DNA from: Watersipora subatra
Taxonomy: Eukaryota; Bryozoa; Gymnolaemata; Cheilostomatida; Watersiporidae
NCBI RefSeq assembly: GCF_963576615.1
Contig: NC_088715.1
Location: 65,113,981-65,177,980 of the forward strand
Length of the DNA stretch: 64,000 nucleotides
Direction: 5' to 3'
In this document: positions 1 to 12,300 of the stretch, in pieces
Layout of the letters: every line of letters starts with the position of its first letter
Position numbering within the stretch: the stretch's first letter is position 1
The notes under the pieces: generated by a model
Databases searched by the model: none
What the model was told of the DNA's origin: nothing
The model's input: only the letters and a program-made list of their open reading frames with translations
Position numbers and translations under genes: made by a program

Positions 1-3000
1 GTCCGTGTCTGTCTCATCCATTTCATCGGCTATAACTTACCAAAGGTGAGGAGCTACACATGTTTGGCTCTGTGTTATTATGCGCATACTATGCAGCTCA
101 GGGATGTAGAGTCATACACATGAGATTGTGTAAGCAACAGTAGTAACTCATGCTGAGATCTCATGTAAAATTTCATGTTATTGTTGGGAGAAATGCAAGA
201 TGCACGAGGGATGCTCTCTTTAGTCTGAACTTCTGCTGTGTCAAAGAGTTATATAGACTGACATTGAAGTAATTTAACTGGTGTAAACTTCCAGGGTGTA
301 TTCTGATGGAAAACAATAGTTTTCAGACGGAGCTATTGATGTTCTGTTGGCCTCTTAGAAAGTTTGTTGACAAAATCCATATTTGAGTTGCAGGGTTTGC
401 ATGAAAAGAAATCAAATAGTTTTTCATAATTTTGCGAAGATCATTTTTTCTTGATGAAAAATCTTGTTTTGATGTGTAACAAAATCTGCAAACACTCCTC
501 TGTCATGAATTAACACGCATGATGGAGATAATTGACTTTATGTTTAGAACAATGCTATAGAAAGACCTTTTAAGTTAGGACCTATGAGTTAATTTAGTAA
601 ACCACAAAACAGGATAAATTGTGAGGTATCAACTGTAACTGGTACAGTTTTTACTCGCTACTCTGTTTAATAGAGGACATTGTGGCATCAAACTTTACTG
701 CAATCAGCTCAAGTACAAGCATGGATGAATGTTCTACGCCTCTGGTTCCATTCAATCCGAAATAAAAAACCAGCTAGGTACCAAAGAACCAACAATGTGG
801 AATTTATATTTCTCGTTGATCAGCCGCAACAATCACCTCAAGGAAGAATGACTTGAATTTTTTATAGTGACTTGTGATGTGAAACTGCTAGCAGCTCTGC
901 TCCACTAACTTACATGAAGGTTGCCCACTATAATTTTATATAACTGTCAAGTGTGAGAAATACAGGAAGCTGTCAATCGAAAGGATGTAAGTTACTAATA
1001 CTGAAAAGTGGGTTCACCAGAATTCTGATATGCAATGCAATTCACAAATCATTGCATGATCAAAAATGAGTGAAAAGATCAAATTTAACAAAAAAATTGA
1101 AAGAAAATTAATTTAAATATAAAAATGGTGGTTTGTTTCAACCCTGTTAAGTAGTTCATAGCAGGGCTGTATTGTTCATTTTTAGGATGTCTCTGCCAAT
1201 ATCTTGAGTAGCCCTCTTCGGCGATTTGTGAGGGCTGTAGGTCCGGGCGGGGCGGGGCGGGCTCGGGAGGGGTGCAACGCCCTCCCGAATATTGAAAAAC
1301 TTTTACAGAACACACACAAAAAACCCTGTTTGAGAGCAGTTTTAATTGCATTATTGCAACTTATACAAGCAAGCATAATACTAAAAAGGTCTCTAAAAAA
1401 TCATGAAGATTGCTGTGTATCACCTTCCGTACGAATTATTGAATATATGTCATGTGGTATGTAAACTTGTGCCAGGGGTAAGAAAGAAAAATATTATGAT
1501 TATTGATTAAGATTTGATAATAAACTCTAAACAGCAAATCTATAAATAAAAGACTAAAAATTATTTAAAATTGAATATTAGAAGGTTTGTGATTCTGCTG
1601 AGAAAAAATAATGGTAGAACAATGAAACTAACTTAAGCTGTCTAAATCTATAATAAGAGCACCAGTCACTGAGTGACTCAAAGTTCAATGTGATATCAGA
1701 GTTCTTTCCTAAATATTATTTAAATTTGAAGATGGTAGATTTTGGATATAACAAAGTTAGAGATTTTTCTCACGCCTTGGGTGATCAGGTTTGGTGCTGA
1801 TGGTACAACCCTTACTCATGGATAAACAGGTTCAACGAGTGAGCATAAAATAAAAACTATACAATAAATATTTCCATGCAAATATAGATAATAACATAGC
1901 TCACTAAACAAACAAATTATAGACATATAATACATGACTAGAACTTGTCAAGCAGGATGATATTAAAAAAGAAAAACACAAAATTACGAAAAGTTTAAAT
2001 CAACTGTTACATGTATGCAGCCTCAGAAAATCTTGAGTTGATTTCTTTGCAATGAAGTAGATGTTTTCACGTAAAGATAGTGTGAAAAAAATTAGCAAGC
2101 ATACTCGATATATGAGCAATAAGAAGAAAGTTCGCGGCATTTGAAATTAGTAATCAGTTCAGTGACTATCGTCAGAATATTTCGTAAAACTGCAATAAGG
2201 CTAGTAAAGCCAACCAAGAATTACTCTACGGGATCCCGTAAGTAATTGGCTTCTCATAATTATCAAAATAATTATAAAATAATATAATATTAATTATTCA
2301 TCTTAAGAGGTAGTAAAGGTTTTGAAGACCAGAATTTATGGTAGTCGTCAAAATCAAAACTCTTCGTCTGTTCAACAGCGTCTAGCACATTTAAACTTAA
2401 CCGTTATCATTACTTATGTGAATCCAGAACAGACAAAACCGAAACATCTGTTCTCCGTTCCCTTCTCAGCAGTAAAAAGAAAGGTGTCGAAATGGATTCG
2501 CTAGGTTTGCAACCACTAGTAGTATCCTGAAAACGGGCTCTGCGCGATACGTTCGCACCTTTCGTCCGAACATTGTCGACACTAAACAACAAGAAAATCA
2601 CCGTTTGGCCATTCTGGGTGCTGAAATTTTGCCTCTGCACAGCAGAAGCTGCCTCATAGAACAATACGGCCCTGGTTCATAGTAGAATATCCCTGTGGAC
2701 AACTTGGAGAGATACTGGCCACTCCCATCAGAATGTAAAGTTAGACTTTCACTTACACGATGAACCGTTTGAGTTTGTAGAGTTTTATGGAGACGAAGAG
2801 ATAATAGGTGATGGAACTCACTTATCAGCGCAGGGGATGAGCAATCTCTTAAGAATGGAGCAAATGCTCTCAGCTAATGGTGATACAAATGGACAACAGT
2901 CTGAAGAGGGTGAGTTATTCCTGCATTATGTCATGTCTGGGTTTGCTTCCCCCTTCCCAATGAAAAGGGGCCCAAAGCAAACGGCTTTCACTTGGCTCAC

Positions 3001-3427
3001 TAAAATCATGAAGATCTCAGACTCGTATTGACTCACATAAAATGAATCCTGCCAAATATGGTGAATTTTATCAGCATGTCTCTGCACTCAGTCTCTCGTA
3101 TAATGTGTTCAGGTTATGTAAAAGCATTCTGCTCACTCAGTTATTGGCCTTGTGTTTAGTTTATCAAGAACATTGCAAACCATGTAAACATGGTAATTAT
3201 ATTAAATGTAGCCGATTACATGTTATTTTATATTATTTTACATTTTAGATGTACAGTTTTAATAAGCCTGAAACTTATTACGATAAGAATTAATTGTTTT
3301 GCTAATCGTGTTGGGACATCATATTAGACACCAAATAGTTTACAAAGGAAAACTTTCAAATTCAAAATCATGCGGACTCATTTTATTTTGCTGTAGCGCT
3401 GATAAACTTGATGTAATATCACCGCAA
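1..3427. other. Intergenic region, no gene recognised
   Basis: AT-rich sequence with no ORF resembling a known protein and no exon pair I could join. The only notable part is a short GC-rich patch near 1210-1290, listed separately. It lies downstream of the minus-strand AGA gene. Confidence 0.5.
1245..1287. other. GC-rich patch: G-quadruplex motif plus hairpin
   Basis: GGGCGGGGCGGGGCGGG (1245-1261) has four G-runs separated by single C, a textbook G-quadruplex pattern. It is followed by CGGGAGGG ... CCCTCCCG (1264-1287), a perfect 8-bp stem with an 8-nt loop. This stands out sharply from the AT-rich surroundings. Confidence 0.6.
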
Positions 3428-3715
3428 GCACCTCTGTACCTGTACATGTATATCCATACCTGTACATGTATATCCATACCTGTATATGTATATCCATACC
3501 TGTACATGTATATTCATACCTGTGGATGTATATCCATACCTGTACATGTATATTCATACCTGTGGATGTATATCCATACCTGTAGATGTACCTGTATTTT
3601 TGTATCTGTGTATGTACATGTATTTTTGTACCTGTGTTTATGCGTGTCTTTTTGTACCTGCGTATATATGTGTATATCTATACCTGTGTACATACGTGTA
3701 TATCTATACCTGTGG
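3428..3715. repeat. Minisatellite, ~20-bp unit
   Basis: About 14 imperfect copies of a unit like TACCTGTACATGTATATCCA, degrading toward the right end. Open reading frames across it are repeat artefacts. Confidence 0.85.
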
Positions 3716-5195
3716 ACCCTCTTGCATGACCCAACATTATTTTAATTATTAGACGAGATGGATGAAGGGGGACAGTTTGAGAATGCCTGAATCATTTGTG
3801 GACGAGATAAACTCAGTGAACTTTCCTTTTGTCTTGAAGAGCAGTTGTCTTACTCGCTACTGTACAGTATATTGCTTATTGTGAATAGCCCTTTTTTTAT
3901 TTTGTACATAATACAATAATGGTACTGCATGACATCACATCTCTGATCTATAATTATTGATTGGTACTGATTGGTAGAAAGCATGCTAAAAGGCTGAATC
4001 GCGATCTATCCAGCTGCCAGGTTGTATCTGTATCTGATCATTTACTCCTATCAGCTATGACATCACGTATAACATTTGGCTGAGAGCCAACACCATCCCA
4101 CCCAATAGTTCCCTCACTCTGTTATTCATAGATTATCTTGCTAGAGCTTTTATCTTGCTAGAAAATCCTTAGCTCTTATGACATCCATGGCATATTGAGA
4201 CTATGCTGTTGCACATCCTGCTGTATGTCTATTTCCCACATTGCAGAATGCTATAGGGATCAATGTCTATGGTCCATCTCTTTTTTCAAATATCTGTATT
4301 TCAGATGCTATGTTTCTGTGTTTAGCTGATAATTTATGCATGACAGTTATACAAAACTTAAACCTTTCTTGCTAAAGTTGTCAGGAGTCAAAAGGTGTCT
4401 TGGATTTATCATTAGATGCATTGGTATCTGCTAAATTATATTAAATAGAGTGATCCAGATTGATGAACTGAAATATTAAAATCCCAACAGCCATGTCATG
4501 TGAGTTTTTATCACAGGTCCATATTATGAATAACTCGGAACCTGTTTGACTTACGACTGAATAAAATAGCCCACTGAAAATATGATCAATATGGTCATTT
4601 TACATTGATAGAAAATGTGATAAATATGATTGACAGTTGAAAACTACCAAGGTACTAGAAGCCATTAAACGTAACTATTTTGTCTTTCTTATAAATAGTT
4701 ATCAAAAGATTTTCATGTGCCGAGCGCAAATCGACAAAAGTTTTGTGCCCAGAAATAAATTACTTTAATAATTCTATACGAGGTCATTCAGTTAGCTCTA
4801 TTTATAAAACCTCACAATCCATCACACCCTTTAAAAACATCAGGTACTTGATGTATTTCACTCCTTTGGTTTTCCTTTACAAATTCGATGTCGAAACTGA
4901 CAAATCTAAACACTGAAATCTTAAGGGCAGTCTGTTAAATTATTTATTTAACAGACTGCCCACAAATCGATCGTTGTTGTAAAGACTTGGCAAGAGAAGA
5001 CAAGTCAGGTATGGGATTCAACAGTGGAGAATAAAATTCCAGCAGTCCACAGCTATTCAAGTGCCTCTACTGTTACTTTACTAAATCACACCTGAAAACA
5101 CTGACCTAAACAACCTCGGTGTCCAGGGAGACTTGCTAGAGGCTAGAGTCATCACATGCAAAGTGGGAGCCAATGGCAAATACACAACCAAGGGA
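3716..5195. other. Intergenic stretch without a recognisable gene
   Basis: No coding signal found. It contains one perfect hairpin at 4925-4961, listed separately. Confidence 0.45.
4925..4961. repeat. Perfect 16-bp hairpin
   Basis: Arms GGGCAGTCTGTTAAAT (4925-4940) and its exact reverse complement (4946-4961) flank a 5-nt loop. It may be a collapsed palindromic insertion or a structural RNA stem; nothing else supports a gene. Confidence 0.7.
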
Positions 5196-5716
5196 AGTCG
5201 ACATTACATAAACACTCCCTGAGGAAGTCAATATTACATAAACGCTCCTCGAGGAAATCGAAATTACATACATTACATAAACATTCCATGAGGAAGTAGA
5301 CATTACATAAACACTCCTCGAGGGGGCCAGCTCTACATAATCACTCAATGAGAAAGTCGACATAACATAAACACTCCTTGAGGAAGTCGACATTACATAA
5401 ACGCTCCCCGAGGAAGTCGACATTACACAAACACTCCCCGAGGAAGTCGACATTACACAAACACTCCCCGAGGAAGTCGACATTACATAAACACTCCCCG
5501 AGGAAGTCAACATTACATAAACACTCCCCAAGGAAGTCAACATTACATAAACGCTCCCCGAGGAAGTCGACATTACATAAACATTCCCAAGGAAGTCGAC
5601 ATTACATAAACGCTCCCCGAGGAAGTCGACATTACACAAACACTCCCCGAGGAAGTCGACATTACATAAATGCTCCCCGAGGAAGTCGACATTACATAAA
5701 CATTCCCAAGGAAGTC
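5196..5716. repeat. Minisatellite, 30-bp unit
   Basis: About 17 copies of a 30-bp unit containing GAAGTCGACATTACATAAAC. Because the unit is a multiple of three, long repetitive ORFs appear on both strands; these are artefacts. Confidence 0.9.
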
Positions 5717-6240
5717 AAAAATGAGAATTGAAATTTGAGGCACTTTAGCAGGTCTCGTAACCAATCTACCTGCAGCCTTTTTACAGCAGTGGGTGTGGTA
5801 ATGTGGCATATCCAATGTCACCCTTAAATTTCTTCAGTTTCTCTTAACTGCTGACCATGATCACATGCTGTGGGAGTGAATAGATCCATCTGTTAGCTTC
5901 ACAGTTGCACAAACCTGATTTTGCCGGTTAGACCAACCTTTGCATACAATGCATGTAGCGAGCAATGCTTTCTATACACAACTAATTCAGCAGTTGTACC
6001 ACCTTACAAATTAAATGGAGTATTTCCCACGCCGCATTTGAATAATTTTAGGCATTTGTTAAGCTAGTGTAGTCTGACCAGCTGTACAGACATCTCGCAC
6101 ACACTATAACATAGAGCTTGTGCTGACACACTTCTATGTTACTCATCACAAAGTCATCTCACTGAGATAGATGGTGATATATTTAAAAATTATAATGACA
6201 GTAGAATAATGCAACGACAAACTGAAGAGCAGAAGAGTAA

Positions 6241-6362
6241 TCAAGGCCTTGGGACAGGAATATCTGGAGACTGCGTACAGTTGAGGGTGACAGTCTCAAC
6301 TTGAGCATCTTTGGCGGTTCTGTAGGAAAAGGGAAAAGCGTCAAAGCCGTGACAAGCTGCTC
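6241..6362 (-). CDS. AGA: AGA exon 8 (C-terminus)
   Basis: Encodes [19 protein letters not shown] and VETVTLNC, then ten residues and TGA at 6241-6243. Acceptor TCTATTGCAG|GAGC. A GAAC motif followed by a late Cys is typical of the enzyme's C-terminus. A longer ORF in another frame here is a shadow. Confidence 0.94.
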
Positions 6363-9300
6363 CTGCAATAGACAATGTCAAAGGGTTCTGGTTGTATTAT
6401 GTTAGAGGCAAAATAGTGTGGGATGTTGTCGCTAAAATTAAGGGAGGCAAGAAGCTATGCTGAAGATTTTGTAATAATTATAAACCATCTGTTACTCTTA
6501 AAACTGCTAGAGTAACATCTGCAAACTGGGTCAGAACTCTGATATGACTGCGAATATAATGTATGTACTGATAACTCCAGATGCAGTGTGATATAAGCAG
6601 TGAATTGCAGTCAGTTATTGCTGGTCCCTACCATGGTAAAGGAGCCGAAAAAGTTTCTCACCTAAGGTGCCATTCATTGTGGTGGCCACTATGGCTCCGT
6701 CAAAGTTTGGGTAGAATTTAACAACCTTAGCGAGAGCGATGGAGGCAGCTTCCGAGGGAGCCTTACCCATAGACATCAGGGTGACAGTATGATAACTAGA
6801 GAGTCATACATAAAGGTGACAACATTGTTTTATAAAAGAGCAGAGCATGATATAGAGAACAGTGAATGCCATGCCGGTGAAATGACCTTCTGTGAACATA
6901 GATGCAGTCAAGTGACTAGCATTTCATGTGATGAAAAAGATTCAAGAACTAAAGGTTTTCCTCACGTTGGCAGCAGCCTCATCATGACATCACCATCTCC
7001 AGTTGCAGCTGCACCCCCAACACCTTGCTCTGCATATGCCCCAGCACCTGCTATTGGGCTGTCACCTACTCTCCTATCAATATAAACAAACACCTGCTAC
7101 AAGGCCATCGCATATTTGCCTCTCAGCTTGTACAAGCACTTGTTACAGGGCAGTCACACACTGTTCTACTAGTTGGTACAATATGCTACTACAAGACTGT
7201 TACATAATTTTCTACAAGTTTTCACAAGCACCTGCTACAAGCCTGTCACATATTTTCTTATCAGCAGCAGACATGATAATTGTTACAATGATGTTAACCA
7301 ACTCCATGCAGCAAACATTTATATATAAGCATCATCTATAAATCAAATCAAATTTTGGAAAAGCGCAATGAAATCGGAGTTAGCCTTATTTCGACGAATT
7401 AAATAATAAAAAATAGATAAAACAGTGCAGCAGACTCGTCCGTCGTTCTTTCACATTTAAAAGTATTCTTTATTTCCAATTACTTCTTTTAACCATTAAA
7501 TTTAAGTGGGTTTTTGAGGCAATCAAAAGTGTAAAACGCAAAAACTCTTATGGTATTATCAGAAGGTAGACTTACCCAGGCACTTTATGATTTAGTCCAT
7601 TGGTGGAAGTACCTGCTGCGATGTGTCCTTGGTTGTCAATAGCTATCATGCCTATTGTGTCATGATTATATTGAGTAACCTGGGCAGTTCGCCATGTACA
7701 GCCCTCTTCATGATGAATGGGCGTATACGGACCACAGGAAGTCCGTGAATCAGGAGATACATTCTGTAACAAAAATCAGCAATCCTGATTGTAGGGCAAA
7801 TTAAAGCTTTGATGTCATTGAGTTTAACAAACCTGCTGACTAAAGCAACCAAAACTTTTGTGGAGAATCATAAAGGACATGGTCTTCAATCAACAATGTC
7901 AAGGTTGAATTATCATCATCATACATGTAGTGACAAACGAGCTTTCACCAAGTTTGTAATTTTGGTTATTATTAATCCTAATTAGAAAGAAGCTTTTAGC
8001 TAGAAGTGCGATCATGACACTGATGTAAACTGGTGAGCAACGCATATAATACTTCTAATATTTGTGATGCTGCCTGCTAAACAGTCTCTAGCTAAAAAAC
8101 AAACGTAACTATAAATTTAGTTAGTTTTATTAGTAGAGTTTTATAGTAGTGGAGTACACAGTATAAGGCACAGAACTCAATATATCTATGATGGTGCGTT
8201 TACACTGGCCGATTTTGTCGTGCACAGACAAATTTGATGAGTCGGTGTCGGTAGGTGTGAACAGAAAGATCGGTGTCGGCACCGATCTGAAAGTCGGTGT
8301 CGGAGAAACCCAGCAGTGCCCGGTTGCACCGACAAATCGGACGCTTATCAGCCAATCAGAAGCTAGGAGCCTCTGATTAAATGAGCCTAGGCTTTAATGA
8401 CAGTGCTAAGTTTATGAAACGAAAGGGCTAGGTTTAATGAGAGGCTAGGAGACTGTCATTAAACTTTCCCTCGTTCTCTTTTTAATAGTGAACCAGCATG
8501 GCTAGCAACGATGTGAACGCGAGAGTACCAAAAAATCAAGTTAGCTCTTTAATTTAAATTAATTAAAAGTGAATAGCCAGTTGTACGACTACTACTAGTT
8601 CTACTACTAGTACTACTGTAAAGGAATTTGCAGGCCCTTGGCACGATCTAGATTATGTCATACAGAAATAAATTGCGTGCGATTTCATTCAATGTTTTAT
8701 TAGTGATGGAAATTCACTAGCCGAGGAGCGTACGGCCATATGCTCTGTCTACTAAGTGAGCGTTGCTCCCTTATATACAATAAAATTGCCCGTTCCGGCT
8801 AACAGGACCGAGTGAGAACACCGGCTAACAACGTTTAAATGGCCAATAATTAGGCCCGCTAGTGCGTTGATATGACAACATAAACGACGACAATTGATAG
8901 CGTAATTAACGAGTAACAAGGCCAACAATAAAAAGAGAATAAAAAGGACAACCCATATAATAAAATATTTACAGACATCAAATATATACAAACAAATAAT
9001 TACAAGAAGTGTAAAGTGTTGGCCCGGCGTCCACCACACTACTTCTACCACAAATATACATTCACCATTCAATCTTCTTCATTATTCATTTTATTTATTA
9101 TAATTACTCGGACGAAAGAACTGTACGTACAGTTCTTTGCTCGGATTTTCATTGCCCCATCATTCATTCATTGCTTGGCATTCAGTAGTTGCTTCTAGTA
9201 GTAGGAGCAGTAGTAGTGTAGTACTAGCATATAATTTTCCACATCAAGCGTGTTGATTTTTATGTGTACTCGTCTTCGCGTGGTCGGGTGAAGGTCAGAA

Positions 9301-12300
9301 CGGCGAAACGCTGTGATTGGCTGTTGGTACAGACAAAAATCGTTTGATCGTTGCAATGTAAAGGGGGAGTCGGTGTCGGTACCCATGCGTGAAATGTCGG
9401 AGGTACCTGTCTGAGTCGGGGTATTGGCAGCTAATTGAAGTCGGTGTCGGCCAGTGTAAACGCACCATGACAAGCACTGGCTTTAGCATACAATCAACAG
9501 GAGGCCCAACAGAAGCATGATCTTGCTACGGAGTAATGGCTGATAACTCCAAGTCTGTCTGCTATGATAAGACAGCTTCACTATCAAATCCCAGCAACTG
9601 ACTTGTTATGATGGTTGTTAGCTGATATGTATGACTGTATCACCTGGTACATCAACTGTATCAGCTAATATAATGACTGTATCACATGGTACATCAACTG
9701 TATCAGCTAATATAATGACTCTATCACCTGGTACATCAACTGTAACAGCTAATATAATGACTGTATCACCTGGTACATCAACTGTATCAGCTAATATGAT
9801 GACTGTATCACCTGGTACATCAACTGTATCAGCTAATATAATGACTGTATCACCTGGTACATCAACTGTATCAGCTAATATAATGACTGTATCACCTGGT
9901 ACATCAACTGTAGCAGCTAATATAATAACTGTATCACCTGGTACATCAACTGTAACAGCTAATATAATAACTGTATCACCTGGTACATCAACTGTAACAG
10001 CTAATATAATAACTGTATCACCTGGTACATGATGACAACAGTACTATCAGCAAAATGTACACTAAGATCACTACACAGCCTGGTAATACAGATATATTAC
10101 CTGTCTGTAATTTGGTTGGCAATTATTCTCCTTCCACTCCTTCTCAAGCTGCCTAGACTTGTTCGTAGAAAGATCGGTCTCATTGAAGCCCATCTCAACA
10201 GCAAACCTTAAACAGAGACAGCATATACTCTCATTCAAGCCTATCTCAACAGCAAACCTTGAACAAAGACAGCATATACTCTCATTAAAGCCCATCTCAA
10301 CAGCAAACCTTGAACAAAGACAGCATATACTCTCATTAAAGCCCATCTCAACAGCAAGCCTTGAACAGAGACAGCATATACTCTCATTGAAGCCTATCTT
10401 AACAGCAAACCTTGAACAGAGACAGCATATACTCTCATTAAAGCCCATCTCAACAGCAAACCTTGAACAGAGACAGCATATACTCTCATTAAAGCCCATC
10501 TCAACAGCAAACCTTGAACAGAGACAGCATATACTCTCATTAAAGCCCATCTCAACAGCAAACCTTGAACAGAGACAGCATATACTCTCATTAAAGCCCA
10601 TCTCAACAGCAAACATTGTACAGAGACAGCATGTACTCTCATTAAAGCCCATCTCAACAGCAAACATTGTACAGAGACAGCATGTACTCTCATTAAAGGC
10701 CGTCTCAACAGCAAAACTTGAAAAGAGACAGCATATACTCAAAAATTAACCGCTCGACTGCTATAACCAGCAAAATATCTCAGCTTTTCAAACGAAGGGC
10801 TTCCATTGGAGGAAAGAAAGTCAGATCTTCAGGGCGACTGCATGTGGCGGGTGAGGTCTCATAGTAAACATCAGACTTAGGAAAATGAGTAGCGTGTGAG
10901 ATTGTGCGTAAACATCTATCAATTGGATTTGTCTATGATGGATACATGTACCATGTGACGCACATTTGAGAGAGCATTAGTTTCTTTTTACCTCCATCCA
11001 TAAAGTTGGTGACAGGGTTAGACATGACACAAGGTAAGACATTTTAGTCAGGCTTGCCCCAGCTGCATCAATACCTACATTGGTTATGTAATAACACAGA
11101 GCGGTGATCGAGTAGAATCAGTATAATGCCTAACATTGGAATTTGAGAGCAGATATAATGAATTATATAAAGCAGATATAATGCGAGCAATTGAAACTGT
11201 CTCAGTATTAACAGAGAACGATATCATCACAATGCAATATGTAATGACTTATTTAATACATGAACTTAGCACTACCTATAAGACATAGATGAGAGTGCAT
11301 AGGTAATTTCATTAGCAATATTATTGAAATATAAATTCAAGCTGCTACAATCCATCTTTGCTCTTACGTAGGCAGTTTAGCACAATATGTAGGAGTTGTG
11401 ATACCCTTGATTAAGCTGACATGCATCAACCTGCCACATGAGTAACAACATGATTTTCCTACTGTATAGCCAGATTTCCTACATACGCAGCAGAGTGAGT
11501 TAGACTGATTAAACTTAAAACTGATTAAACAGTTAAACTTGATTTCCAGCATACAATTAGGCATGTCTGGGTAGTAAATCTTGAGCTACGGAAAGCTTAT
11601 ACAAATCAGAAAAGCTTATATTAGGGGCAATAGTGGGTGAACCCATGTGTGAGGTGTGAAGACCAATGTTTGAGGTGTGTAGACCCATGTGTGAGGTGTG
11701 TAGGGCCATGTTTGAGGTGTGTAAGGCCATGTGTGAGTTGTGTAGACATGTGTGAGGTGTGTAGACCCATGTGTGAGGTATGTAGGGGCATGTGTGAGGT
11801 GTAGACCCATGTGTGAAGTGTGTAGACCCATGTGTGAGGCATGTAGACCCATGTGTGAGGTGTGTAGACCCATGTGTGAGGTGTGTAGACCCATGTGTGA
11901 GGTGTGTAGACCCATGTATAAGGTGTGTAGACCTACGTGTGAAGAGTAAAGACCCAACCCGTTTTACCATCATAGCAGAATCATCTTCTGAGAAATCTCA
12001 TATCTGAGGCGCTCAACGAACATCAGCAATGGAAAGCGTTGCAATCTATAGCTTTTTTGGGCAAGTACCGGTATATACAGTAAGTCTGACAGAGTCAGGC
12101 AGTCTGACAGTCCAGTAGCTTGCAGTATCTACATTAACTACCCATTGTGGTGGCATATGACTAAGAGATCTCTCTTGACCTCAGTCGATGAGGCTACTTA
12201 ACAAACATATACATACTCAAACACATTATATAATTCAGTGTCTCACCGGTACTAACTACTTGCCAACTCACCTGGTTGCAGACTCACCCACAAGAAGGGT

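Noticed and set aside
5136-5731. ORFs of 167 and 117 codons
   Set aside because: Repeat artefacts of the 30-bp array.
6183-6368. 61-codon ORF over AGA exon 8
   Set aside because: Different frame from the true exon; the AGA-like GAACHGF...VETVTLNC frame joins exon 7 in phase.
9631-10032. 133-codon ORF starting [14 protein letters not shown]
   Set aside because: A 42-bp-period array in AGA intron 4 with no flanking coding signal.
10071-10742. 223-codon minus-strand ORF as a single coding exon
   Set aside because: Only 10101-10206 matches AGA; the rest is the 51-bp array containing intron-end sequence. Kept as a finding about possible alternative acceptors, not as constitutive coding.
11557-11973. 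His/Thr-rich ORFs in several frames
   Set aside because: 21-bp minisatellite in AGA intron 3.
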